DNA of 64,000 nucleotides from Metarhizium brunneum (lineage: Eukaryota > Ascomycota > Sordariomycetes > Hypocreales > Clavicipitaceae). The stretch is from NCBI RefSeq assembly GCF_013426205.1, contig NC_089425.1, positions 3,162,001 to 3,226,000 of the forward strand, read 5' to 3'. Positions 33,801 to 45,493 of the stretch are shown piece by piece. The position numbers and the translations under genes are program-made. The notes under the pieces are model-generated. The model made no database searches, was not told the origin of the DNA, and was given only the letters and a program-made list of their open reading frames with translations. The first letter of the stretch is position 1. Each line of letters opens with the position of its first letter.

Positions 33801-35190
33801 GCAGTCAGACACTCCAAATTTTGGCTATGATGACGAACGTGGTGATTATACCATTATCCCAGGTGATCATCTTGCGTACAGATATGAGATTGTGGATATT
33901 CTTGGAAAGGGAAGCTTTGGACAGGTTGTTCGGTGTATTGACCACAAACTTGGGGTTCTTGTTGCCATTAAAATCATTAGGAACAAGAAGAGATTCCATC
34001 AGCAAGCTCTTGTCGAGGTCAATATTCTTCAAAAGCTTCGCGAATGGGTAAGTCTTCAGCGTTTTTCAACCATTGCGCAATGCCATAATTCGCTAACAGG
34101 GCAGCAGGATCCCAAGAACAAACACAGCATGGTCAATTTCACGCAGAGTTTCTATTTCCGCGGCCACCTCTGTATCTCGACGGAACTCCTGGATATGAAC
34201 CTTTACGAGTTTATCAAGGCACATTCTTTCCGTGGATTCTCTCTGAGAATTATTAGGCGATTCACGAAGCAGATCCTCAGCTCTCTAGTTCTGCTCAAGC
34301 AGCGCAAGGTCATTCATTGCGATTTGAAACCTGAAAATATTCTTCTGAGGCATCCTTTGCACTCGGAAATTAAGGTGATCGACTTTGGATCAAGTTGTTT
34401 CGAGCATGAGAAGGTATACACGTATATCCAGTCCAGATTTTATCGATCCCCAGAAGTCATTCTAGGTATGACATATGGCATGCCCATCGATATGTGGAGT
34501 GTAGGTTGTATTCTGGCCGAACTTTACACAGGGGTTCCCATTTTCCCTGGTGAAAATGAGCAAGAGCAGCTGGCATGTATTATGGAGGTGTTTGGACCTC
34601 CCGAGAAGCATTTGATCGAGAAGAGCACGAGAAAGAAACTCTTCTTCGACTCTATGGGCAAACCACGGTTAAATGTATCGTCGAAAGGCCGACGTCGTCG
34701 TCCGTCGTCAAAGACCCTGCAGCAGGTGTTGAAGTGCGACGATGAAGCTTTCTTGGACTTCATTGCTCGCTGCCTGCGATGGGATCCCGAGAGGCGACTG
34801 AGACCCGAGGACGCCGTTCGGCATGAATTTATCACGGGTCAGAAACTGCCAGTCATCATCCCAAGACCGTCAGCCAGGGAATCGTCACCGTCGAAACGAG
34901 CCAACCCCCTTTCAGCCCCTCGCCCCCTACCCGACCCTCCAATTTCTATCGCCAAGGGAGTTGGTGGTTCCATGCGGACTGGCATTAGCCCCCACAAGCC
35001 GGTATCTGGCACTTCAAGAAGAACCTCTGGAGCTACGGCTGCTACGGCTGCTAGCCTCAACAGACGAACTAGTGCGGGCGGTTCCATTAGCAGTATCAGC
35101 AGTTTACCTCGTGCCGCTGGTCGAACTGCTAGTGGCAAACAGGACCTTGCAGCAGCTGGTGCGTCGGCCGCAATGAGCCGACGCGTATAA
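30817..35190 (+). CDS. pom1: DYRK-family protein kinase, Pom1-like
   Basis: The body runs in exons 30996-34047 and 34108-35190. A first exon 30817-30875 with a strong GTATGT donor and a CTAAT branch before the TTTAACAG acceptor joins in frame, giving 1397 residues; that exon is inferred. Residues 1-970 are Ser/Pro/Thr-rich and disordered. The kinase domain covers about 980-1276: G-K-G-S-F-G-Q-V, V-A-I-K-I-I, H-C-D-L-K-P-E-N near 1106, D-F-G-S-S-C, and the DYRK activation loop Y-T-Y-I-Q-S-R-F-Y-R near 1141. The 60-nt intron falls between L-R-E-W and D-P-K-N-K-H. Pom1 of fission yeast forms cortical gradients that place division and delay mitosis; in filamentous fungi a role in polarity or septum positioning is expected. 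The tail is Ser/Arg/Ala-rich. Confidence 0.88.
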
Positions 35191-38100
35191 CGATTTGCAA
35201 TGCTGCAGTATGACGGACTTATTTCCTCTCATAATACACAGTAATACTCTGGGGAGTCTTGCTACTGATCGTTTGCTTTGACCAAAGACATTTGACTTTC
35301 TAGTTCAGACTTTCCATGATTCAAGAACAAAACTTGGAGACTCGCTGCCAGATGACAATTCAGCATGCATTAATTGCTAGAGGCATATTTTCGAAGCGAT
35401 TTTGGTTTTGTTTCATATTGTATTTGATTCCCTTTGTCGTTTATCATTTCATTTCAATATATACCACGGACGAACGAAGGCAGGCAGGCAGGATGGAATC
35501 ATGATAATGTTGACATTCAAAATCCCCATCCAACGCTGGCACAAGGCACACGAGGAGAGCGACGATATATTATGAAAATGTGTGTTACTGGGACATGCCA
35601 GGAGAAGCCCATGTTTTACTTTTATTTCTTTATTACTTTCGACGACATGTATACTATTCATGAAGGGATTGAAATGGATGTCTTGGCGGTTGGGTGATGT
35701 CTCATTAATGACAAAAGGTCATGTTCGCTAATGGGCGGAGAGAGTGTTTTCTTGTTGCTCTTTTTTTTCTGGACTCTTGAGTCATTGGTGCCTCGCGGGA
35801 GCAGATGGGCGGGCAGGCCGGGGCATGAGGGCCAGAGACTGGGAACGATACACTCTGCACATAATGAAAAGGGAGAAAAAAAAAGAAACTCGCAAGAAAG
35901 AAGCATAGAGAAAGCAGGAAGGCCACCGCAGAACCAAAGAATAGTTGAGGCCTCCATACCTAGGTATCTGGCATATTGGGAGTGAAACTGTTGAGACGTC
36001 GTGCATGTAACTATTGGAGCCACGGTCAATGGTGGCTGGCGGGCAGATGCAGATGTCAAGTAGCGGGAGGTAGGAGGTAGGACGCAGCATTGAGGAGACT
36101 GTCGATGGGAGACATCTGGACCGTTCAGCCACAACGGCGCTTACGGCGTCCTACGATAATGGACCGCGTTGTACGGAGCATCATGGGTAGAACAGCTAAG
36201 CGAAGTTATAGGTGAGATAGACGCAGGTGAAAAGGGCCGAGGCAATTCAGTGGAGCGAACAACCGGGCATGCAGTCAGCCTTGCCAGTCTCACCACCGGT
36301 GCAATATGTGCTTGTACTATTGTTTCATGCCGTAGGGCTGTGGGAATCGATCGGAGGCCGCAGAATGGACCAGGCCCCGTGTTTGTTTCTATGTTTGTCC
36401 CTGCCAAACGGGGAAAAAAAAAAAAAAAAAAAAAAGGCTTGGCAAGCGGCAGTGGAACAGGGGGAAATGCCAATTGAGAATTTGACGCGGCAACTTTAAC
36501 CTGGGCAGTTGTGCGTCAGACTTCGGGCGCAACAAGGTCTAAGTCCCTAGCTAGGCAGCGATGCACAAAACACGATGAGATGAGCCATGCTGGACAATTC
36601 GGATGAAACTACGTTGGCACTAGTAGTATTCCGTACTCCGTACTCCGTATTATTTTCTCAAACCGTGACGTGCCGAGAGACGTGTCTCAGATTCAAGCTC
36701 GGCCGGACAACTCCGCTCGGATGAAGATGGGTGGGAGGAAGCGTGTGCTCTTGCGTAGTCTGGGGATTTGGTTGACCCGGGGCTTGACATGAACGAGCAT
36801 GAACCAGATACAAGCCGGCCTCAGGGAGGAGGGGGTGTGTGTCCAGCGGGATGGGTCAGGGATATACACACATGTATTGTATGCGAGGAACGTTTAATAA
36901 AATAGAAACGATCGGGCATGTGCCCGAATTGGAAGACGGGCTTGCTTGATCGACGGGGTCATGGTGAGGCTGGTGAGGCTAGGCTGTTGAGAAGGGCAAA
37001 TGCAATACGTCGCTTCTGGAGGCATCACATGGTTTCGGAACAGTGGTCCGTAGTCCGTGGTCCGTAGACGCTCGGCAAAGAGACGCAACGGCTCCCTTGG
37101 ACGGTGAAATTGAGCTATTTGCAGAACAAGACCCTTGCTTGGGCCGGGGGCCGGCCTCAAACGGGGAGAAAACGAAAGGTCGACCGTACGCGCGCCCGAG
37201 GAGCAAGACATGCCAGAAGAAGAATGTGAGACCATGTGGTGACGACTTGGGACCGCCAGTGCAGCATTCATGACAAAGTGCCACGAACCATTTGACGCAA
37301 CCGCACCGGCGACTCCGGCGCGGATGCGGCTGGCGGGCGGAGAGTGGGTCCCCCGGTTGATGCGGTCTGCGATTCTGGGAAGTCTTCGGGCCAGACAACT
37401 CGTTTCCAAATGCCAAAGCAGAAAGGGCAGCATCCCCAGCCAGCCACGGGGCGAGATGCCGCTCACCCGTTGATGGATGGCCACTTTCCGCAACGCTCTG
37501 GCTCTGTTCTCCCAGTTCTGAGAACATTGTGCATTGGAAACAGCCGTGGCTCGAATTGCCAATGGCCAGGGGTCCTATATGGCCCGCAGTGGGACACGAC
37601 GAGGCTGAAGCTGTTGGCAGGGCCATGAGCCATGAGTGACCCATGAGGTCATGAGCCGGACCATGGGTCGCGGGTGGTTTGAAGGTCAGACTTGCAGATG
37701 CCGTTTCTTCGGGAGCTAGACGCCCGAGTCTTGCTATCGTTTATGATTATTCTGCTCTGGACAGGTACAGAAATGCTGGCTCTGGGATTTTGTATACCGT
37801 CCTCGCTAGCTCGAAGTTTAACTTGTCTGCTTGGGTTCCAATACGAGGGCGAATCAAGACCCCAAGTTGAACAAGGCGGAAATAAACGTCGACTGGGTTT
37901 TGCGGGCTCGGCGATTCATGCAGTTACCATTTGAGTCGTATTGCCGCGTATCTGTCACCGGATCGTGCATCATAGCCTCCTTCACTTTTTACCTGGCAGT
38001 CTGATAATATTGCAAGAGGCCTAAGGATTCACATTTCGACGAATTGAAAATGGCTCCAACATCGTGGTTTCGTTACAAGGATCCCATGACACCGGGTCCG

Positions 38101-41100
38101 AGCTCTTGGGTCTGCGCCAGACACCGTGCTGACCAGGATCAGCCTCGAAATATTCATCCAATGCGGTTTCGTCCTGTGAGTGGTAATGGCAGGAGTTGTG
38201 ACTACCCGTCAGAAGCGGCCGAAGCAGTAATACGTCTGGGCAATGCTGGTAAGTTGCTTTCGATTCCGTGCTCAACGTCCACGACTCTTTCTCCGTAGCC
38301 AATACGCCGCACATATCGCTCAATTGCCTAGTTCGTAATACCCCGATCAGGAACTCTACCTTGGATGAAGACTTATCGCTCATACGTGAGCGACGAAAAG
38401 TATGAACAAGCTGGAGCCTTGTGCCAGCCACGGATGAGTCCGAAATGTCTCGGAAGACTTGACTCACTTCATCTTCTAGGCACCTCAGCCTACATGAACT
38501 TGCACAGCAAATCAGTGGGGAATTCTTAATGCAATGGCTGTTGAGAAGTGTGTTAATGTCCATTTTTGGTAAAGTAAGAAAAGAGAAAAGACTGGGCATC
38601 CGCCTCATCTTGAGATTTAGTTCCTTTCCCGAGTTTGCAAATAGGACTCTGACTGAGCTCATACCATGATGCTTTAAATGCAGGCAATTGTCAATGTAAG
38701 CTGTAAGTAAATCAATGCCTTGATCTGCGGGACAAATATCACGCCGAGACCATTCCCAAAGACACACACGACGTAATGACGACAATAGACATCACCGGAC
38801 GAATGGTACAGGGGTGACGGTGTTGATGGTGCAAGGTTCGTCCACAGTCGCTGCGGCCACCAACTTAATTGGTAAGGTGATTCAATGGCATATGCAGGAC
38901 GTGCAAAAAGATTATTTGCTTGACAGTGGACTAATGTTCGAGGTCGTATGGCTTTGGCCAGAACACCCGTCTGGTCTGTTTGTGATTTGCAAGTGCCCCA
39001 TCGTAAAGTTTTTGACGCAGTCTGCCCTACCAGGTGGACATCTTTTTGACGCTTTAGCCGCATAATACCAGGTATCTCCAGTGAGTTGAGGATACTTGAG
39101 GATACCAGAGCTTGCGATAATGGACCGGGTTCCGCGGAGAGCAGGGATACTGACTATGCGTCAGAGTTGTAGGTGGCACCATGGCAGTCTTCCATGCAGT
39201 CTTGTATCAGTTGTATCGTCAGCAGTAAACAAAACCATGGGCATCAATCGCCGACGGATAGCCAAAATCGATTCCTTGCCAAATGATGACGATTATGTTT
39301 CTTACTTACTGGCGTGTTCAATTCTCCAAATGCTGGTTGGGAACAAGGTGGTAGAAAGGGTGTGGACCCATGCAGCGCATCGCCCAGGGATCGTCTATGG
39401 TGCAAGAAAGGCACTTGAGGTCTTGTTGCAGTCAACATTGAATAGTAGTATGGACTCGGGCGGGCGGTGGACTGAGGCTTTGTGCGGCTGGGCTGTGGCA
39501 CTGACTGCGGCCCCGACGGGCACCGCATCACCGTTTGACTGCCTACGGGTCGTGACATCAAATTTGCTCTTTGCCATGGCCTGCGGTGACGGGAGTAATG
39601 GGTTTGCGAGATAGTGGTGTTGGTGCCTGCCTGCCTGCTCACCCACCTGCATCAACAGCCCACGTGTAGAGGTCGGAGTTGTGCGTTGCATCGCATTCAT
39701 CGGGTCGCACAGGAACCGGCACGGCTGGACGAGAAGGGCGTACAAAGGATGGCTTACAAGTGAGTACGAGAGTCAGAGCAACCGATACGGATTGCTCAAA
39801 AGGACCAATCCGGCGGCTTCGAGTCGGACAGAACTGCATACAGTAGTAGACGAAGACAAGGACAAAGAACAATCATGAGCCGTGACATGCAGGAACATGA
39901 TGGCGGCACAACAGGGCAACTGCGTACATGTCTGGTAGCTTCGGTTGCGCCTGCCCCTGCGCCCTCTGGGTCTGCGGGTGTACTAAGCTTATACGTAAGT
40001 ACTAGGTTGGCAGGTTCAATGTTCCTAGGTACAGCGACTCTAGTACTAGTAATTGATCTAGTAGTAGGTGCCCTTGGTTAGTTCCCTCCGCTCCCAAATA
40101 GGCTGCCGAAGCCAGGTGGAGACGCAACGCCCTTAGCTTCAGAGACATTTGTCAGTTGGAAACGACATTGAACATGGCATCGAAGTACATCCAAGAGCCT
40201 TTCCGCTGTAGATGGCAATCATGGCCATCATCATCGGCCTGACATGAAGGATTTTTACATCCAAGTCTGACAAAGCAGACGGGCACATGCTTCAACCAGC
40301 AACGGCAAAGTGCCGGCCGTCTTCCAAGTCCCGAGTCAAGTATCTCTTGGGCAAAAAAATCGTGTCTTCAATTTGATTGACCGCTTTATTTGCCATGCAA
40401 GCCAGGTGTTATACGTTGGACTCCAATATGGGACATGTCGTGTGTGGTCTCTAGACACGACGAGCAATTGACCAGTTGGCCGCCTCCGCCACCGTCCCCC
40501 CGGTTCAGCCCTGCTGCAGGTCAACTCTGTGTCGTCTGGCCCCTTCAGTCCTAGACTGACCATGACTGGCCTTGATGCTGGCTAGCCTGTCCATTGCAGG
40601 CATTCGCAAGGCAGTTGCAGGCCCCAGCTCTCCACTGGCGCCCGTTCCCATCGAAATGGCACTGGGTCCGCAAAAAAGACCCCCAACTCCGGCCACAGCG
40701 AGTTGACGAGGTCAACTGCACACGCACACGCACCCACGCAATCGACGTTGGACGTTTTCCCAGCCCGTGCCAGTATTGATCTGAAGTACCCGCAACATGG
40801 AACCTGTTCCCAGGGCACTCGCGCACACGCCCCCCTCGCCAAACAGCCCGGGCAAGTGACTCCTCCGCCGCGCCATACTGGACTCCTCTGGGTCTTTGCT
40901 TCAATGGTGAGCTTGGTCCGGTGCTGCGCCAGGACCTTGCCGTGAGCTTCCCCGGCGTCGATTCGCCCTCTGCCTGCGCTGGCCTTGCCTTGTCACAGCA
41001 CGGCTGCATTAGACCGTCGTCCACACTCTCGTCACCTGTCAGGTTAGTCAGAGCCGTCTCCATCATTTTCTATATGCGGCTTGGCTGATGCCTTGCTGCT

Positions 41101-41679
41101 CCCCGTTCTCTCATTGTACTTTGAAGCTTGTCCCAAGGTGTGAAGTTTGGTGAGAGTCTCCGCCCATCCATCCAGCCTGGGAGGGCGTGCCGATATGTGC
41201 CAAAGCCGAGTTGACGCCTCGTGGGCTTCATTCAACCTTCCCTTCTACACATGGACTCCAGACCCAGCCTGCCTCTAGGCTGCCGTGCCTATAAGGCTAC
41301 GATGTCTCCTCGTTTCCTGCCTTGGCCTGCCTCTATCTATATTCGTCATAGCACACGACCTTCTCTTCAAACTAATTTCTTTCCCGTCTTTGTTTCCTTT
41401 ATACAATATCGTCTCGGCTTTCTTGTTTCGAATCCCATCGCTCTGCCTACATCACGGCTCGACATCAGCCCGCAACGCACACATCTCGCACCTACATCAA
41501 CAAGATTCAGTTGGAGGGATTCTTCCTGCTATCAAGATAGGGATACAATTACAATTCGTTTCTGTTTGCCCCATAATCAGACCTTAGCTGGCCTTTGGCG
41601 CACTGCGGCCTTGGATACAATCCGTGCAGGCAGGAACTGCAAATCCTTTTCAAACTATATCTACTGCATTAGATTAGAT
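35191..41679. other. Large gene-poor interval
   Basis: About 6.5 kb with no supported gene. Seen: a TCCGTACTCCGTACTCCGTA block at 36629-36651, a run of about 18 A at 36415-36435, and GTACTA/CTAGTAC-rich sequence at 39990-40080. A 254-codon minus frame at 38021-38785 has no recognisable motif and looks like chance. Part may be the long promoter and leader of the gene at 41680. Confidence 0.5.
36415..36435. repeat. Poly-A homopolymer
   Basis: An uninterrupted run of about 18 A residues in intergenic DNA. Confidence 0.85.
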
Positions 41680-41913
41680 ATGTGCTACCAACTCGTCGAG
41701 TTGTACTCAGCATGCCGGTGTCTCTACTACCAACATGCAATTGATCGATGTGCAGCCTATGGTAGACCTGGCCACGATATTCAACAACGCACCATCTATG
41801 TCGGCTATGCCTGCAGCGCACACTCGAGTCAAGCCGCCCAATATGCGTCACAACACACCTATTCTGATTCAGGCTACTATAGCTCTCGGTCCAGCCATAA
41901 GAGCTACCGGTGA
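41680..41913 (+). CDS. Small Cys-rich conserved fungal protein, unknown function
   Basis: A 77-residue protein starting at the Met of M-C-Y-Q-L-V-E-L-Y. It contains C-R-C-L-Y-Y-Q-H-A-I-D-R-C-A-A-Y-G-R-P-G-H and V-G-Y-A-C-S-A-H-S, followed by a Ser/Tyr/Gln-rich tail. I recall short hypothetical proteins in Sordariomycetes with the same C-x-C-L-Y-Y and Y-x-C-x-x-H-S pattern and the same start; no function is known to me. Five Cys plus nearby His residues could bind a metal (inference). The frame stays open for 459 nt upstream with in-frame ATGs (for example 41251), so an N-extended form is formally possible, but that part does not look conserved. The preceding CT-rich DNA looks like a long 5' leader. 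No intron seen. Confidence 0.65.
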   Translation: MCYQLVELYSACRCLYYQHAIDRCAAYGRPGHDIQQRTIYVGYACSAHSSQAAQYASQHTYSDSGYYSSRSSHKSYR

Positions 41914-44673
41914 AATGTTTTGTCTTCGGTGACGGGTTGCCAGGCTTGGCATTTCACCAGGCTGGAGGTGTTCGAGTTTCAAGATTGGGTGAGCTACCTA
42001 TATTCATCCAATCCGTCTAGACTCGCCTCGTTGCTTGCTGGTCACGCCAGACATGGACCCAGGGCGTCCATCTCAACGGACTAGATGCTGCTGTGACTCG
42101 CTGCGTCAATACTTTGTGCCCACGACTTTTCACGCTGTTTTTCTCGCATCTTTCTCGACTACGTCATGAGCTACGCAACAACTTACCGAAGACACGGATA
42201 TGAGATTATGACCTTTCGATTCCCCTCCAATCTCCGTCACGCGGTTCAACATTGAACTGATGTAACAATACACCGCTCTGTCAGATCCCGGATTACGTTT
42301 GGCACGGGCACTTGGCCCCGTTTGAACTCTACTTGGTCATCTCCAGGCCAATCATGGACCACAACCCTTTTGGTCCTTCTTGGAGTGTTTGCTTTTTAAT
42401 TCTTCTCTGTTGTCTTTTCTGTTTTCTCTGCGTGAGATTCCCCACTCCGCACCCGCTCTCTCACTCGATTTCCTTTCTGGCTAGGACCATGTGACGCCGT
42501 TGATGAGACTTGGTTGACATGGGGCTGGCAAACAAGATTCTCGTTTACGACGCTTGGACTTTCAGGTCTTAGCTGATATACCTCAGCAGGGTGACGTTTT
42601 GACAAGACTCGGGCCTAGATTTCTCGTATTCATGACGCACTGCCTCACGGGTGTGCTTCTGCTTACGGATATGTGATGATGTACTTGGGGAAAAAAAAGG
42701 TGGGATATATGGCGGCGTTTGGATGCTTATGACATACGGTAATGTTTTGTTGATCTGGGCTCACTCAGTGCCCGTGGCGATGGAAATTGGGTGGCTTGTG
42801 GCTGCCTCACTTGTCTTTTTCCTTTTGGCTTGTTTTTTTGCAGGGGATGTTGTGATGAAGCGTTTCTTCTCCTGTTCTCTTTTGTTCTTGATTTTTTTTA
42901 GTCTCTTTTTGTTATTGCAAACATGTCAGGACTATGGTCCCATCATGTTGGATACCTCTGTGCTGGACACAGAAATCACGGCGTGGCGGTCTGGAATCGT
43001 CAGATACAAATTAGCACATAGGCTACGTGGCACTGGCTGCCATATAACAATAACCAACTAAATAAAAAGAGTTGACGTCTCTTGATTCGAGGTTCCAAAC
43101 CTGTGACAATGTACATTGACAATGATTGTAGCAATTTGAGATTTCTCAATTCGTTTTAGACTTGATCAAAAACACGTAGACATACAGACTCGATTTACGG
43201 TAGTACATAAGCACACAGGTGGCCGTGTTTCAGATCCAATTCAGATCTAAGAATTATGTGACAGTCGCAAACCAAAAGGATTGAAACCCCTGGAGCAACC
43301 CGAGTTCCGGGCTCATCCAAATGCATGCACCGCGCTTCTCTTCGCCCTACCCTCCAAGCTTTGGTGTGGTTCGCCACGCGATTTGGGGGAACCAAAAATA
43401 GCCCGTAATACATACGACTCCTAAAGCATAGTTTGCCTGATTGGGCGGACCTGGATGTCTGGGTGTGGAGAGGCGGCCCATATGCTAGTATGCATTCTGC
43501 TAGTATTTTACTCGAGTGCCGAGCAGAGAGGAGGGTTAAGACGGAACCTGATTTGTTGGACCGGCAGAAACGTTCGTAACAGGCCAAGTGGTTCCCGATG
43601 GCCTTGCGGTTTCGCGGATGGCGGGAAGGGAAGAGAGGCAAAATAGCCGCTTGGCGCCCTCCGCCCGGGTTTGGTGGTGCACAGGCAGCTGCCTGGGGTG
43701 CCAGGCATGACAGGGATGAGATGTGTCGGAACGGATGCTGGGACGTGCGTCGTGTTCGCCTGTGCTGGGTTGAATCGTCCGATGTTGAAAGTTGGTAGTC
43801 GGGAGTTTGCTCACCTATCAGGTAACTGGGTGGTTGAATTGATCCGCCAGAGGTTGCAGCATAAGGCGCCAGGGTTCAGGGATTGGAGTGATGGTGCATG
43901 TCCTGGCCCAACATGGCCCAGCATGGCCCGATTGGTCGGTAGATGCAGTCAATTCGAATCTTCAAATTTTTTTGTGAGTGTAGATGTGTAAATGCGCACC
44001 TGTGAGGGCGTGTGGACGGCTTGCCTAGCTCAAGTTCTGCCAGTCACTGATCCAGATCAAGGAAGTATGCGAAGGCGCCGCTCCTTCCGCTTGTGCGCAC
44101 TGCGGGTAATGTGACCACCAGCAACGCGCGACTTCAAAGTCGTAGAAGGCGTCAGGTGCCTTGGCGTGCCTTCATATTTTACATGTCTTGATTCGCTTCC
44201 GAGGCCGACAGAACACGCAGGTGCAACACAATCAATGCTGCCCGCATCGCGTCGTGTTGGTAAATATTACAACATACGAAGCGAAGGTGGCAAAGCCTCG
44301 TCTTATTCCATCATTCACTTCATCCCAACCGTTGCGTTCCCTTACCGAATCACCACCCTCATCCTCTCTTTTCCTCGCCTCCCTTTTGGCACCTCTTTCG
44401 GTACCCTTGCCCTTCTTAGATTCCTTGCTACGGGTTTAATATATTTTAGTATCATTCTTATCTGTCCAACTTAGTTCGATATCTTATCAAACCCTGACGA
44501 CAACCTTACTCTATATGCATCCATCGCATCGAACGTGCTTCTCTCCCTCCTCACAAGCCAAACCACACCACATTTTCCAGCCAACGAGCTCGTCTAGCCC
44601 CCAGTAAACTGCGACTCTACCGCTCTAGTGTCTATTTGTTAGCATCGTATTTGCGGCAACAGTGCTCCTCGGA
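41914..44673. other. Spacer, no supported gene
   Basis: About 2.8 kb of short frames only. A frame at 42651-43061 is hydrophobic but T-rich and appears to be chance. The region just before 44674 is CT-rich, as expected for a promoter or leader. Confidence 0.5.
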
Positions 44674-45493
44674 ATGTTCCCTGTGCTTCTCGGCCATCCA
44701 CATGCCTACGAGCCCTTCGAGGACACGCCTGCGGACACGGGCGATTTTGACAAGACACCACCCCAGAGTAGCCGGCCTTCGCTGTCGCTCGCTAGTGGCG
44801 AGGAGAGACGCCTCTGTATCGCTGATATAAAAGCCGCGACTGCCCATAGCCGAGTTCCATGCCCTGCTGAAAAAAGTAGTCAATTAATCACCAGCCGAGA
44901 GCTTTGGGCTACTCATCAAAAGAGTCGTGCTGTACGCAATACAATAGCAAAGCTGGTGCCAACAAGAGTCTCACGGTTAGGGACTGAAAACCAAAGCGTC
45001 ACAGTCCAAGACAAAGTCAAAAATCGTCTACGGAGACCTCCTGGGCCTGTGGTTGGCAAGGTTCGTCGGTCGGGAGTACCTGAGCCATTAACATCGAGTT
45101 GTTTACTTCGAAGTTAGTATCCTCTACTTAGCATAAATGGGTTCTTGCATCATGCTAACTGTCATATTAGCTAAACATCACCGACCTGGCCAAGTGCTCA
45201 AACCGACATCCTCCCCATCGATGGCTAATTCAGCACCAGACTTCAAAGCTATAGCAGCAGAAAAGGGTGTCATGACATCACCTGAAATTGTTTCTTATTC
45301 TCCACATGAGTCTAAACTTATAGCAGATCATCCTGGGCATAGTTTCGTTTCTAAAGTTCGACCAGCAGAAGAACATTGTCCAACACATCAATCTGTCGCA
45401 CATGGAGATAGCTAGGGGCTAAATTTCAGGCACAATCACAAACCCGTTACTCCATTTGACCTAACAGAGAAGAAGGCATGCATAGGTCATTCT

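Noticed and set aside
36894..37644. Two overlapping ~220-codon minus frames
   Set aside because: Mutually exclusive frames without conserved motifs in GC-rich spacer.
38021..38785. 254-codon minus-strand frame in the gene desert
   Set aside because: No domain, unbiased composition, no splice sites or supported start; likely chance.
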